Positions 24,201 to 33,900 of a stretch of DNA of 64,000 nt are shown piece after piece. The notes below the pieces were generated by a model. It did not search any database, had not been told where the DNA came from, and worked only from the letters and a program-made list of their open reading frames with translations. Origin of the DNA: Siderastrea radians. Taxonomy: Eukaryota; Cnidaria; Anthozoa; Scleractinia; Rhizangiidae. Where the stretch lies: contig OZ024898.1 in the NCBI GenBank assembly GCA_964017195.1, positions 15,948,975 to 16,012,974 of the forward strand, given 5' to 3'. Position numbers and translations under genes: made by a program. How positions within the stretch are numbered: the first letter of the stretch is position 1; every line of letters begins with the position of its first letter.

Positions 24201-27200
24201 AAAAAATCCCACCAGCACCCCCCCCCACCTCGTAAAAAATGAACGGGCCCTCAATTGCATTTTTATAAAGGGAATTCAGAATCAACTAAAAATTTATTAT
24301 AAATCTTTGCAACAATTGCTGAGATATGATCTTAAAATACTGGAAAGATAATTAAAACTTAAAGGAAAATATTCTGTAACACATGCTTGAGTTACTCCTT
24401 TTCTTGTCTTTTTATTTTAATACACAGGATTCATGTTAAGGATGGTGCCTCCTTTTGTTACTGCAGCGCATACGTCATCTCAGGTCTGGCCTGGTCAGGT
24501 TTCTTAAGGAATTACTACAGTATTTTGTGTGGTTTACAGGGTTCGTACCCTTTTTCAAAAACAATTTCCCAGGACTTTTCCAGGACTTTTTCAGGACTCA
24601 AAGACATGTTTCCAGGACTTCCAAATGCACAATAATTGAAGCAGTAAACCCTTACGAAATAGAAATCCAAAAATAATACTGAAGAAAATCGTTTTTGAAG
24701 AAACCTTTATTACAAGAGTCTATAGATTTCCAGGATTTCCCAGGACCTACATTAATTTTTCAGGACTTTCCAGTCCTGGAAAATGCCAGAATAAAATTCC
24801 AGGTTTTCCAGGACCCGTACGAACCCTGGGTTTATGACTATGTGGAAAAAGCATACTTTAGCAAGGACTATCAGAATCCACAAGGAAAATAATTGTGGGT
24901 AACTGCACATTTTTCAGAGATAATTGAGCTGAATTTGGAAAGAAAATGCCATTATTACATTCTCTGTATTTTTAAGCTTTTTTACAATTACGGTTGCTTA
25001 ATTAACTCTGAAAAATGCATGGTTACCCACATTTTTCTTTGTAGATTCCAAGATCTGCTTTTTCCCAAAACCATAACCTTTCCAAAAATACCTATGTATT
25101 GGGACCCCCATCCTTAAGTTAATTATCCTTCAATAATTTCAAAAGGGTAATTTTTTGGAAGGAAAAGCAATGTGACTATGTTTGAATTCAACTTGAATCA
25201 TGTAAACTAACTTACAATAACGAAAATCAAAAAATTATTTAAATCATTAATTTATAATACTAACCTCCAGTGTTTTGCACCCAGAATATTAAGTTGTTCA
25301 GAAGCAAATGCCAGTCCCACTAAAACAAAAACATTTATTAATTTGAAATAAAAAAGATTATTATATTCAGTACTGCAAAAACAAAATAATTACAAAAAGT
25401 CCATAATTTTCACAATATCTCAGTACAATACATATAATTATCTTATTAGATGTTTTGGTGTGAAGTATCGCTGTATATTTTTATGAGATGTGCTGTACTT
25501 TGACGAGCCCACAGGGCGAGTCACAACACAAACGGGATATTTGTACTTGTTTCACACGCTTTCTGTACAATAACTGATACGGTTGGATAATAAATGCCAA
25601 ATGGGATATTTGTACTCGTTTTGTGTGCTTTCTGTACAATAACTGATACAGTTGGATGATGAATGCCAGTATATTGACTATCATGGTGATTTGTACTACA
25701 TGTAACTGGACTGGCTCAAGTAACCTGCTGTTGAGTATTCTTTTCATCTCACTTCAATGGTCAAACATTTCTGCAAAAATACAACTTATACTGAAAATAC
25801 ACCAGTTTTAACAAATGACCAGTTACCTTAAAGGAATGTGTATTTCAAAAGCTAAGAAAAGCTGTCTATTGTTTCTCAACAAGCCCACTCATTTTACTAA
25901 CAATAGACCAAAGGACATTTGACTAACAAAAGACAGATCGAAACGCACCAAACACGTTTTACTGTCTTCACAGCCAATAACACTATGGCTTAACTGACAG
26001 ACCACCAATAACACCACGAGATCATAGACCAATCAGGAAAATGACCAGAGACTTATAACATCTACTGATGAATCATAGTTCACTTGACTCTGATGATGAC
26101 TTCCACTCAGGTTGTCAGAACGTCAGTCAATGTCATCACTAACAGTTCTTCTCAGGACTACACTCACCCGAAAGATCACATATTATCTACAAGAGTAGAT
26201 AATGTGTGTACTCCCACGATATCCATTCGATGAAATTGATAATTGATGACAATCGATATCAATATTGATAACAATTGATTGATATTGATAATTGATGACC
26301 AATCAATGAAGCAGATCTGTGTGACCTTTTATCGATTACCATCGATTTCCAATAGCAATTGATAGCTTGATATTGATTGGTATTGACTGGTCACAAATTT
26401 TCTCCTGTTTCACAGTCTTCTTGCTGACAGAAATAGGTGCTTCATATCATATCTTTCCATGCATTGACTGTTAACAGATTTTATTTGATTCCGGAGAATG
26501 TTAACAGGGAAACAAGATGTCGCTTATTTCTCTTATCCTCTTTCAACTGACTTACAAAACGGAAACTGGTGTCACAGTACTTTGACAGAAAAATTCCGGT
26601 AACTGAAGTTCTCCACTGGCAAACGATGAACTTGCCAACAATAGCAGTATAAGTTGTTGGCCAGAGAGGATTCACAAGCTCAGATTGAAGGTCGCCGAGC
26701 TGCCCACGATCGTTTTTTTCTAATAAAGCTTCCCAATGTTCACTTCAAAATGGCAATGGTGGTAGCCTTCAACAGCTTCTTGCGACTCAGACTTTTTCTG
26801 CATGTCCGCCATGGCAAGTGGTAAACTCGAATGCACATGCAACAGGGTACTGAATCTATGCGTTGAGAAACTGGGTGCTACTTGTTTTGCCAATCAATGG
26901 CAATCGATGAACAGGTTTCATGTGACAATCGATCTATCATCGATTGGCCAATATTAATCAATATCAATTAACTAATTTTATCGATTGATATCGATTGCTT
27001 TACCGATTATCGATTTCCACTGGATACCCCAGGGACCAGGGTGTATGAAAGGTCTGGGGGTAAAATTAAATGTATTAAATCTCTGGCAGAACTTGCACTT
27101 TAAAGTTATCACACTTACATAAACACAAGAAGAGGATCCCTTGAAAGTTTGTGTATTTCCTCGTGTTTACTATACAGAGGAAAGTTACCGCGTGAAAAGT

Positions 27201-27392
27201 TATCAGGCCAATTAACCAAGGTTCACTCCAGTCCACCTATACAATAAAATAAAAAGCAAAATCCTTGAGCACATGCTGACTTCTCTTCTATTTCCTTCTG
27301 TCATCACTTACTGCTTTGACAAATTCCCACGCACTATCAATCTGGTTTGTGGAAATCCACTCATTGCCACGTCGAGAGAAAGTCTTCTTCAT
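18264..27392 (-). CDS. TMEM18: TMEM18 homologue (transmembrane protein 18)
   Basis: Five minus-strand exons: 27392-27312 (ATG), 27236-27119, 25319-25265, 21665-21572 and 18365-18264 (TAA). All junctions are GT-AG, phases agree and the sum is 450 nt, or 149 residues (human about 140). Family landmarks from memory are a DWSEPWL motif followed by a membrane helix (exon 2), MFSQEQYFDSQG (exon 4) and a basic lysine-rich C-terminus (exon 5). TMEM18 is a small multi-pass nuclear-envelope protein whose basic tail has been linked to DNA binding. The exons occupy 5% of the gene; introns 2-4 are filled with MITEs, a long inverted repeat and a 1.8-kb DNA element. The start lies about 0.5 kb from the next gene on the opposite strand. 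Confidence 0.9.
18733..18866. repeat. Fold-back element, ~60-bp arms
   Basis: Arms share ATAAAATTAGAGACGATGTA and its inverse around a loop of about 5 bases (AAAAG). It lies in TMEM18 intron 4, immediately next to a larger inverted repeat. Confidence 0.75.
18865..20566. mobile_element. Long inverted duplication / fold-back element
   Basis: The left arm (18865-19136 plus 19504-~19700) is inverted at about 20035-20566. Shared landmarks include AACCCTGCCTTCC, TTTGCCCAAACTGG, CCAAGCTCAGCTAAACAAC and a CTCCTC-rich tract next to CACAATTTTATTTTCCCTCT. The centre (about 19700-20020) is unique. A later TTAA-flanked element sits only in the left arm. The proline-rich frames read here are repeat artefacts. 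Confidence 0.65.
19141..19499. mobile_element. TTAA-flanked MITE, GGACGGTGCCTC family, copy 1
   Basis: TTAA lies at 19137-19140 and 19500-19503. Inverted ends are GGACGGTGCCTC and GAGGCACTGTCC. The opposite arm of the surrounding inverted duplication lacks it and so serves as an approximate empty site. A second copy is at 24440-25113. Confidence 0.75.
20818..21416. mobile_element. ~600-bp MITE with G-rich termini
   Basis: Inverted termini read CCCAGGGGGGGGGGTACTCC and, from the other end, CCCAGGGGGGTACTCCGG. The inverted similarity continues through TTCAAGTGACAGGGG. The interior repeats CCCAAAAAAATCC many times. Confidence 0.7.
22932..23231 (-). CDS. Hypothetical element-encoded protein, 99 aa (probably frameshifted)
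   Basis: An ATG-started minus-strand frame has a central stretch with AELLNRRDARYIAQ and an acidic Ser/Glu-rich tail (DEEELEED). Coding-like sequence continues upstream in other frames: VYGICVGNPLGNDLAE just before it, and a lysine-rich segment at about 23400-23518. The original protein was therefore probably longer and is now broken. No family recognised. Confidence 0.35.
   Translation of the reverse strand: MILQNVLCILLPSISGECVNVEDVAELLNRRDARYIAQMLQSNHFSNAAGSRIITNLKPDIRDDVYCFLYPEEYALPERNESNSHSASSTSDEEELEED
23544..23930 (+). CDS. Hypothetical acidic protein, 128 aa, in the same element
   Basis: The first ATG of this plus-strand frame is 23544. The N-terminal third is amphipathic (HTIQLVKHASLL, KVIARHWLLQMNPERTDLL). 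It is followed by a long Asp/Glu/Ser-rich segment with a repeated FIDD(D/E) motif and a basic TRSGRAITRRS end, similar in flavour to the C-termini of some transposon proteins. No family recognised; it may be an exon of a larger protein. Confidence 0.35.
   Translation: MLFQMFHHTIQLVKHASLLDKHLKSTKHDKVKVIARHWLLQMNPERTDLLQTRLREKDSAENESLLDFDNNDSDEDDNSGSESSSERDESNDAILAFIDDDGEVAFIDDEEVERPATTRSGRAITRRS
24440..25113. mobile_element. TTAA-flanked MITE, GGACGGTGCCTC family, copy 2
   Basis: TTAA lies at 24436-24439 and 25114-25117. Homology to copy 1 (inverted) runs through GTGCCTCCTTTTGTTACTGC, TTTCTTAAGGAATT and AAAAATGCATGGTTACCC. A 292-bp element is nested inside it. Confidence 0.7.
24537..24828. 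mobile_element. hAT-like MITE nested in the TTAA element
   Basis: Ends are CAGGGTTCGTACCC and GGGTCCTGG-side CGTACGAACCCTG. GGTTTA is duplicated at 24531-24536 and 24829-24834. Copy 1 of the host element gives the uninterrupted order, confirming a single insertion. The interior repeats CCAGGACTTTTCCAGGAC. Confidence 0.75.
25535..25690. repeat. Two ~70-bp tandem units
   Basis: GGGATATTTGTACT(C/T)GTTT and CTTTCTGTACAATAACTGAT recur about 76 bp apart. An inverted relative lies at about 33245-33320. The neighbouring CTTATTAGATGTTTTGGTGT (25442) is also shared with the 33.4-34.8 kb element. Confidence 0.65.
26218..27028. mobile_element. ~810-bp AT-rich MITE with ATCGAT-rich termini
   Basis: The two ends are inverted relatives dense in ATCGATATCAAT-type words. 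The outermost read GATATCCATTCGATG and GGTATCCAGTGGAAATCGAT. A similar degenerate tract occurs at about 57565-57645. It lies in TMEM18 intron 2. Confidence 0.55.
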
Positions 27393-27916
27393 CTTCAATC
27401 AGTGTTAACTGCCGTTAACTGCTGCCACGAGACTGTTCGTGAGGTTTACCGCTGACCGTATGGTGTGCCAGCAAGCGAAAATGGCGGACGGAAAACAAGC
27501 GAAACAATCGCGAAACAATGAATGCGAGAAAAAGTCGAAACAGGCTGGCAAAACTTGGCGAAGGAAAGTCATTATTTGAATTAATTTGAATAATAAATAA
27601 GATGGCTGTGTAGTTCATTTTGGACATGCCCTCTCAAGATGTTTGCTTTGTCACTGTCAAGGTAAACTTAGTTTATTGTTTCTGTGACATTCTTGACAAT
27701 CCCCCGTTGCTCTGAAAAAACTCATTTTAATATTGTTGCTGCGCTCAGTTTTTTGTTGCCAAGTGATCGACATGTTGGTTACCGGTCGGAAGAAAAAAAA
27801 TAGGAAAGTGGATCAAATCTTTTATCGTCGTTTAGTGTGGTGTTCGTGCGAAGAATGGTGTATGGTGCTTTAATTTAATATTTGATAGGATTTCAATTTT
27901 TCGTTTTTCTTGACAG
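27393..27916. promoter_or_regulatory. Probable bidirectional promoter region
   Basis: The TMEM18 start codon (27392, minus) and the first recognised exon of the plus-strand membrane-protein gene (27917) are only 524 bp apart and divergent. Both 5' UTRs and the missing first exon of the plus gene should lie here or nearby. No TATA box is obvious. This is a positional inference. Confidence 0.45.
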
Positions 27917-30900
27917 ATGATGGAGTTAAGAATGCAGTGTCGTTGTTGTTTGAAGATGTCAATCTTACTGAGTGGAATAATGGAAATAAAACTGCTGTTC
28001 TTCTTCGGGTCATATTAGATGCTGTCAATGGGTTTTGCTCTCACAGCCCAAGTAAATGTTCTATGAATTTCTGGAATGAATCAAGGTACTGTAGTATACA
28101 GCACTGAAAGCCACTGTTAATAACTTGAACCCTGAGTGAATCGCGGTAGCAGAAGCTAGTTCAAGATTAAGTCGGGTTGGTGCTAAACTTTTGTATATTG
28201 GGCTATTATTAACTGGTTTTAAAGGTATCAAGGTTTTATCATTTGTAATTTTCACCATCACAGGTGATTTTGGTACACTTTCATGACCTTATAGACCTAA
28301 TAGTCACTAACATGACTGTCCAATTTTGCATGTCACTCAGACACTTTGAGGTCAGCCAACTGATGTTTTAAAAATGAGTCCATTAGCTAACAGGATACAT
28401 TTGAGTAAAATTTGAGTAAGGGAGTTAGGGTGAACAAAGTTGAAGTTAGCTGATAGAAGGTGATAGTAAAAATAGGACCAAATCCAGGGGAAATTGGATT
28501 AATTTTTTTTTTAGATAGCTGGGAGTTTGAGTTAACTGAGCTTAGCAGGTTCTACTGTATATGATGGCATTTTAAAATAATATAATTAAACAATTATTTG
28601 ATATTGTGCTCATCCTTGCTATTTTTACTTCCTGGTTCCTAGACTAGTGCATGGTTACAGGTACTGCTCAAAATCTGCTTGCTAACAAAAAAAATTTAGT
28701 TTTAAGCTCCCCTTCCCTTCCCCCGTCCCCCCAACACCCAAACAAAAAGTTTACAAATGACAACATCTGGAGCTCATGTAAACTGACTTGAAGTGTTTTT
28801 TTTTTTTTTTTAATTTGACTTATTTTTTTATTGTTTTGTCAGGAAATTTCATAGCAGGCATGTAGTTTTGGTGGAATCTCCCAAACAAGAAAGCAATGAC
28901 ATTTGGGTGAAGGTCTTTGTTTCTCTGCCAGATGAAAAGGACTTTCAAAAAGATGGCCACAGTGTTCTTGCAGGGTCAACACTCCAGGAGATTTTGCTGT
29001 CTCACAAGCACAACTTAACATTTGCTATTGGTGTTAAAGTGAAGTATATTGGCATGGACACTAGCTCAAACAACAACAGAAGTGATAATAAAATGAACTA
29101 CATCATGATACCCATAACCTTTGCAGTGCTTGCTGTAGTATGCTGTATGGCCTATTGTATGCACTCTGTCAGGTATGTATCACTTTAACTCATACCAACA
29201 GCAACAAGGCCGACATACTGCTGGGACCATGGTAACGTACACGTGTGCAGTCAACTCTCGCCTTGCAGACACCTCGCTATTACAGACACCCCGTTATTAT
29301 GGACTGGAGCTGAAGTCCTGGCAAATAAGAAATTACTGAAAATAACTCCCGCTTTTACGGACTCTCCCTATTACAGACAACAAATCCTGGTCCTGATGGT
29401 GTCCGTTATAGCGAGAGTTGACTGTACTACAAACACAATTTAAACTCGAAAAAATAAGAACACTCATAGTTAGTGCCAGTAACTTAACAAGTTCTGAAAG
29501 TTAAACCATGTTAAAATATCAAGAAAATCAATGACATATTACATATTAATATGTAGAAAAGCTACAACCCTCATCAGAAAGTTGTTTCAGAAGCAATTGG
29601 CTCATTCTCCATTGAAGCTGCTCTAATACATATATTATGGAAATATAGACGAGAAGTTGGACTGCTAACTCAAATTAATGTTTAAGCATCAATCAGTAAA
29701 CCTTAATGTTAGGACAACGTGCAGAAATTGTGTGTTAAGCAAAGTCTTGAATTAAGTGTACCGAAAAAATTCCTGAATGTAAATTAAATAATGAAACCTT
29801 GTTACTTTATTACAGTCAACGCGGTTCACGTATGAACGCTCAACTTCAAATATTCATTGATTAGTTCATTCTTCAATTTCATTCTTCAAAAAATTTAGCG
29901 ATTCTTTGAAACTTGGATTCTCTATTCAAAACACTATAATTTTAGTTATTCGAAATTTTTTTTTGTTACATCGTAATAATAATTCAAACTTTCCGAACAG
30001 AACTGAAAAGTTAGTTTTTTTAGCTCAATTTTCCGGTATGTCACGAGTGATATTTTTATTGTTTTCAAGCCGGCGCAAAAAATGGCGAGAACATAAAGCC
30101 GACAAAAATAACCCGTAAAGAGAAAATCCTTAGAAAGAAAATCCAAAGGAGTCTCTAATTTTAACAAGGCAACTTATTCTTTGGCTGAAAGTTTCATGGC
30201 TTAATCGGAAACCCGCAGAAAATATAAACAACAGCCACCACAATTTTAAACCTGTAACGGTTTTCGCCGCGGTGTGTTGCGGTCTACATGATCGGAACAT
30301 GAAAGTTTAGGTTTCCTAACTCTAAATGGCAAGAAATTCGCTTGGGAGCTTTTAGGATCCTGGTAAACCTTTGCCTTCTAATGCAAGGAACGAGTAAATC
30401 TTTGCCTTCTAATGCAAGGAACGAGTAAACCTTTGCCTTTTAATGCAAGGAACGAAATCGTTAACCTTTTCAATGCTGGATTGGCGTTGTCATGATCAGA
30501 TATTCCACAGAACACGAGAGTGCCAAAAGGAGCTGTTCATAAAATCGTCTGACACTATTCAGTCCACGCGACGACTCAACCATTTTCTTGTTTTCTTGTG
30601 GAGGTTAAGATCCTTGATAACGGATGACATCCCTGAAGTAATTGATTAGCACTTCTTCCGAGTGCGCTATGTGGACGATTTCTGATGTTTACGTGTGACC
30701 TTTTGAAGAATCGATTTCGTTCATCGAAAAAAAATTGTAATCTTTCAATCTATCTACAAGAATACGTTTATCCAATTAAAGAAAGGAATGCGCACGTGAA
30801 GAATGCAATCTTCATTAAATGACCGTTCATGCGTGAAGCGCGTTGACTGTTAGTAATTAATAACAGAATACTCAAGGGGTGTCTGTAAAACCCGGAACAC

Positions 30901-33900
30901 CCCGGAACACCCTGGAACACCCCGGAACACCCCCGGAACACCCCCGGAACACCCCGGAACATCCCCGGAACACCCCCGGAACACCCCGGAATACCCTGGA
31001 ACAACCCCGGAACACCCCTGGAACATCCCATAATACCCCAAAACACCCTCGAAACAGCAAGGAACACCCCGGAACACCAAAAATAGTGGTCAGCGGTCAG
31101 ACTGTTCACGAATTGACTAAGCCGAAGACCTCTGAAGATTCCCAATTCTTCATAAGACTTTTGCGGATCACCCTGAGATTTCCGAGCGTTTCAAGAATGC
31201 TTGGAATATTTTAGACTGAAGCTTTTAAGAACAGCGAAAAAACCATTAATTAATGGGAAAAATATATCATGCACGTGACCTTCATATCAATAACTTACGA
31301 TTTTCAGTGATATGAAAATGTGACAGTTGAACTGTTAATTCTGCACTGGGATTTTTCTCGTGCGAGGTTTGCATTATCACCTTCAAAAAACAGGTGTGAC
31401 CTCAAGGACATAACAAAGCCAAATGATACAGTGTCACGCAATGCTATAAGGTCATTATTCCGAGGTCACACGATGGTCATTGTTTTATTTCCACAGGTGC
31501 ATAGAAATGTTTGGCCGCCGGTTCGTTACGCTAATATACAGTGAATATATACACCTCATTTAAAAAAACCTCAGTTCATATTAATTTGAAGTATCATACC
31601 GTAATGCATGAGTGCTTCAGGAATGTTAAAAAATCCGAGAACGTTTTTCCATGTCTAATAAATTCCCATCTTGCAGCTTTCTCTTGTCATATTTGAATGA
31701 CAACGTTTTTGCAGTTAGGCCTGCATATATTTTTGTTAACAAAAGAGCGTAGCTCGGAAGATAAATGAGTAGGAGAAATGTGCGCCTGTAAAAAAAGTAC
31801 TCACTATAATTTTGTAGAGGTATCCGAGGGCTTATAATGTCTGTAATGTAGGATGTCACAACGTAACCCGGGAGCAATAGGATCGAACGAGTTTACACTC
31901 TTATAGCGAGAAAAGGAACAAGTATTTTATTTACTTTCACAAGATCTAGTCAGACTTTAAGAGAAAAATTCAGTAAACGAAAAAAGGAAAATATCAATGA
32001 TGAGAGTACATATCAGATTTCCTTGAACTTTGCAAAGTTCGTGTGCTCCCTCAATAAGCCAACTTTATACGTTGCGATAAACCTTGATTTACAACTTACT
32101 TGTCAAAACTATTCAAACATTTTTCTAATTGGTCTTTAGAAGGAGCGGCGGTGTTTCTTTGCCCAGTTCGTACAGTAACAGCAAGTGGGGCACTTATTGA
32201 GAAAATGTGGTAGTACTAGCTACATAAATTGAAAAGGAACAGCCTTTACGGAAAAAAAATAAATCCTATAGACGTTTAACAGCCTGCAAAATCTGTTTTG
32301 TTTTGTGTGCAAAATCTGTCATGCAATGCCCAAGAGTAAGTTATCGCGACCGTGACGTGTTATATGGTGAATTGAATTATTATTCGGGATGCCCACCCCC
32401 AGAATTTTACTTGTAGACGTCACATCGGTTTGTCGAGAGTTATAATGCAAATCTCGCATGAGTTACAACAACTTCAATAATTGAATTGAAATATTCAAAA
32501 TCAAATCTTTGTCGATCTAAAGGACACCAATGTTATTTTTTATTTTATTTTTGTCATTTTGTCTTCGGGTGATCCGCAAATGTCTTCGGAAAAATTCGGA
32601 AATCTTCGTTAATCTTCGGGGGTCCTCGGGTCAGTCTATGCGTGAGCGGTCTGACCGCTGACCAGAATTTTTGGTGTTCAAGAGTGTTCCTGGCTGTATT
32701 GAGGGTATTCCGGGGCATTATGGGATGTTCGGGGGTATTATGGGATGTTCCAGGGGTGTTCCGGGTTTGTTCCAGGCTGTTCCGGGCTGTTCCGATGGTG
32801 TTCCGGGGGTGTTCCGGGGGTGTTCCGGGGTGTTCCGGGTGTGTTCCGGGTTTTACAGACACCCATACTCAAGATGTTCGACATCAGCTCACCTATCTCA
32901 CACCCTTGCTAACTCAAACTATTTTTAGTGTCCCATGGGAGTTCAACATAGCAAGGCTCTGCTGTAAAATGAGTAATTCCTAAACTTTTTTTTAAGATCA
33001 CTCTGATGATGATCTTAGTGATCCAAAACGTTCAGCCTTTTTCACTCTTTAAAACAATTTTTACCATAAATTGTAAACATTTCTATTTGGCAAATATGTC
33101 TATGTAACTGTTGCTAAGGTAGGCAATCTAGTAGGGGTGGGGGTGGGGGTGGGGGTGAACAACTCCTTTTTGTCTGTTCTCACACCTTGAGAACTAATGG
33201 CCTTACAGTGAGAGTCTTTGAGTGTGAGTATATGAAATAATCATATTTATTATCCAACCGTATTAGTTATTGTACAGAAAGTGCACAAAACGAGTACAAA
33301 TATCCCACGATATTGTACAGTTGGTTATTGCACAGTACTGTGTGCACGCTCATCCTGTTACACTTGTTTCTCATAGTTTTCTTTCAAGTTATTGAAAAAA
33401 GTTGAAAAAGGTTAAGTTGGATAATAAATCTCTTATTAGATGTTTCGGTGTGAAGTAACACCATTTATTTTTTTCTTAAGCATTTTTCCGGTCCGGAATC
33501 CGGAATCCTTGAATTTGATTGGCTGTTGACGCGCGTTCCGCCGGTCCAGTTTTTTCCTATCCGGACCGGTTTTGTTATGGTAACCGCGCGAATTAACCGC
33601 GTGAAAACCATTGAATGAAAGTTGAAAAACAACATACCTCGGTTGAACTCGAGAATTTTTTTATTTACGGCTCAAAGATGCGACTTTTTTGGCAAGTCAC
33701 AATTCTTGTGTGTGTTGTAAATGGAAAGTTCAACAAGGAGGGAAATAAAAGACCTTGAAATACCTTCAAAAGGCAAGTACTCGTTTTAGTTTTGTGTAGC
33801 TTTAGCATGGCGGTTGATGAGTTTGTTGTTGAATTCACTTCACACAGCAGTTTTAGTTTTCAAATTGCGATCGCCACAATGCCTTTTGACGCCGATATTT

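Larger units (their letters stand above)
22474..24250. mobile_element. 1.78-kb DNA transposon, class unassigned, with degenerate coding
   Basis: Inverted ends read GGGACTGTTCATTTTTTACG and GGGCCCGTTCATTTTTTACG. The similarity continues through ACGAGAT/GTGGGGG and GCTGGTGGGA. A 3-bp TCA flanks both sides (22471-22473 and 24251-24253). G-rich runs follow each terminus. Two divergent unknown frames lie inside. The ends match no superfamily I can name with confidence. Confidence 0.7.
21666..25264 (-). other. TMEM18 intron 3
   Basis: This 3.6-kb intron holds the 1.8-kb element at 22474-24250 and the TTAA element at 24440-25113 with its nested hAT-like MITE. The stretch 21797-22470 shows no recognised coding or repeat feature. 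Confidence 0.7.
30877..32864. mobile_element. Non-autonomous Mutator-like element with minisatellite TIRs and 9-bp target duplication
   Basis: ATACTCAAG flanks both ends exactly (30868-30876 and 32865-32873). Both termini read GGGTGTCTGTAAAACCC and run straight into GGAACACC-type minisatellite. They then share about 100 bp of unique sequence (GGTCAGCGGTCAGAC ... TTTGCGGATCACC). The inverted repeats are therefore about 300 bp each (30877-31178 and 32569-32864). A 9-bp duplication with long TIRs is diagnostic of MULEs. The 1.4-kb interior has no transposase frame. Confidence 0.85.

Noticed and set aside
27638..27655. Candidate first exon (ATG at 27638, or MPSQDV frame) for the membrane-protein gene
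   Set aside because: The donor GTAAAC leaves phase 0 or 2, whereas exon 27917 needs phase 1.
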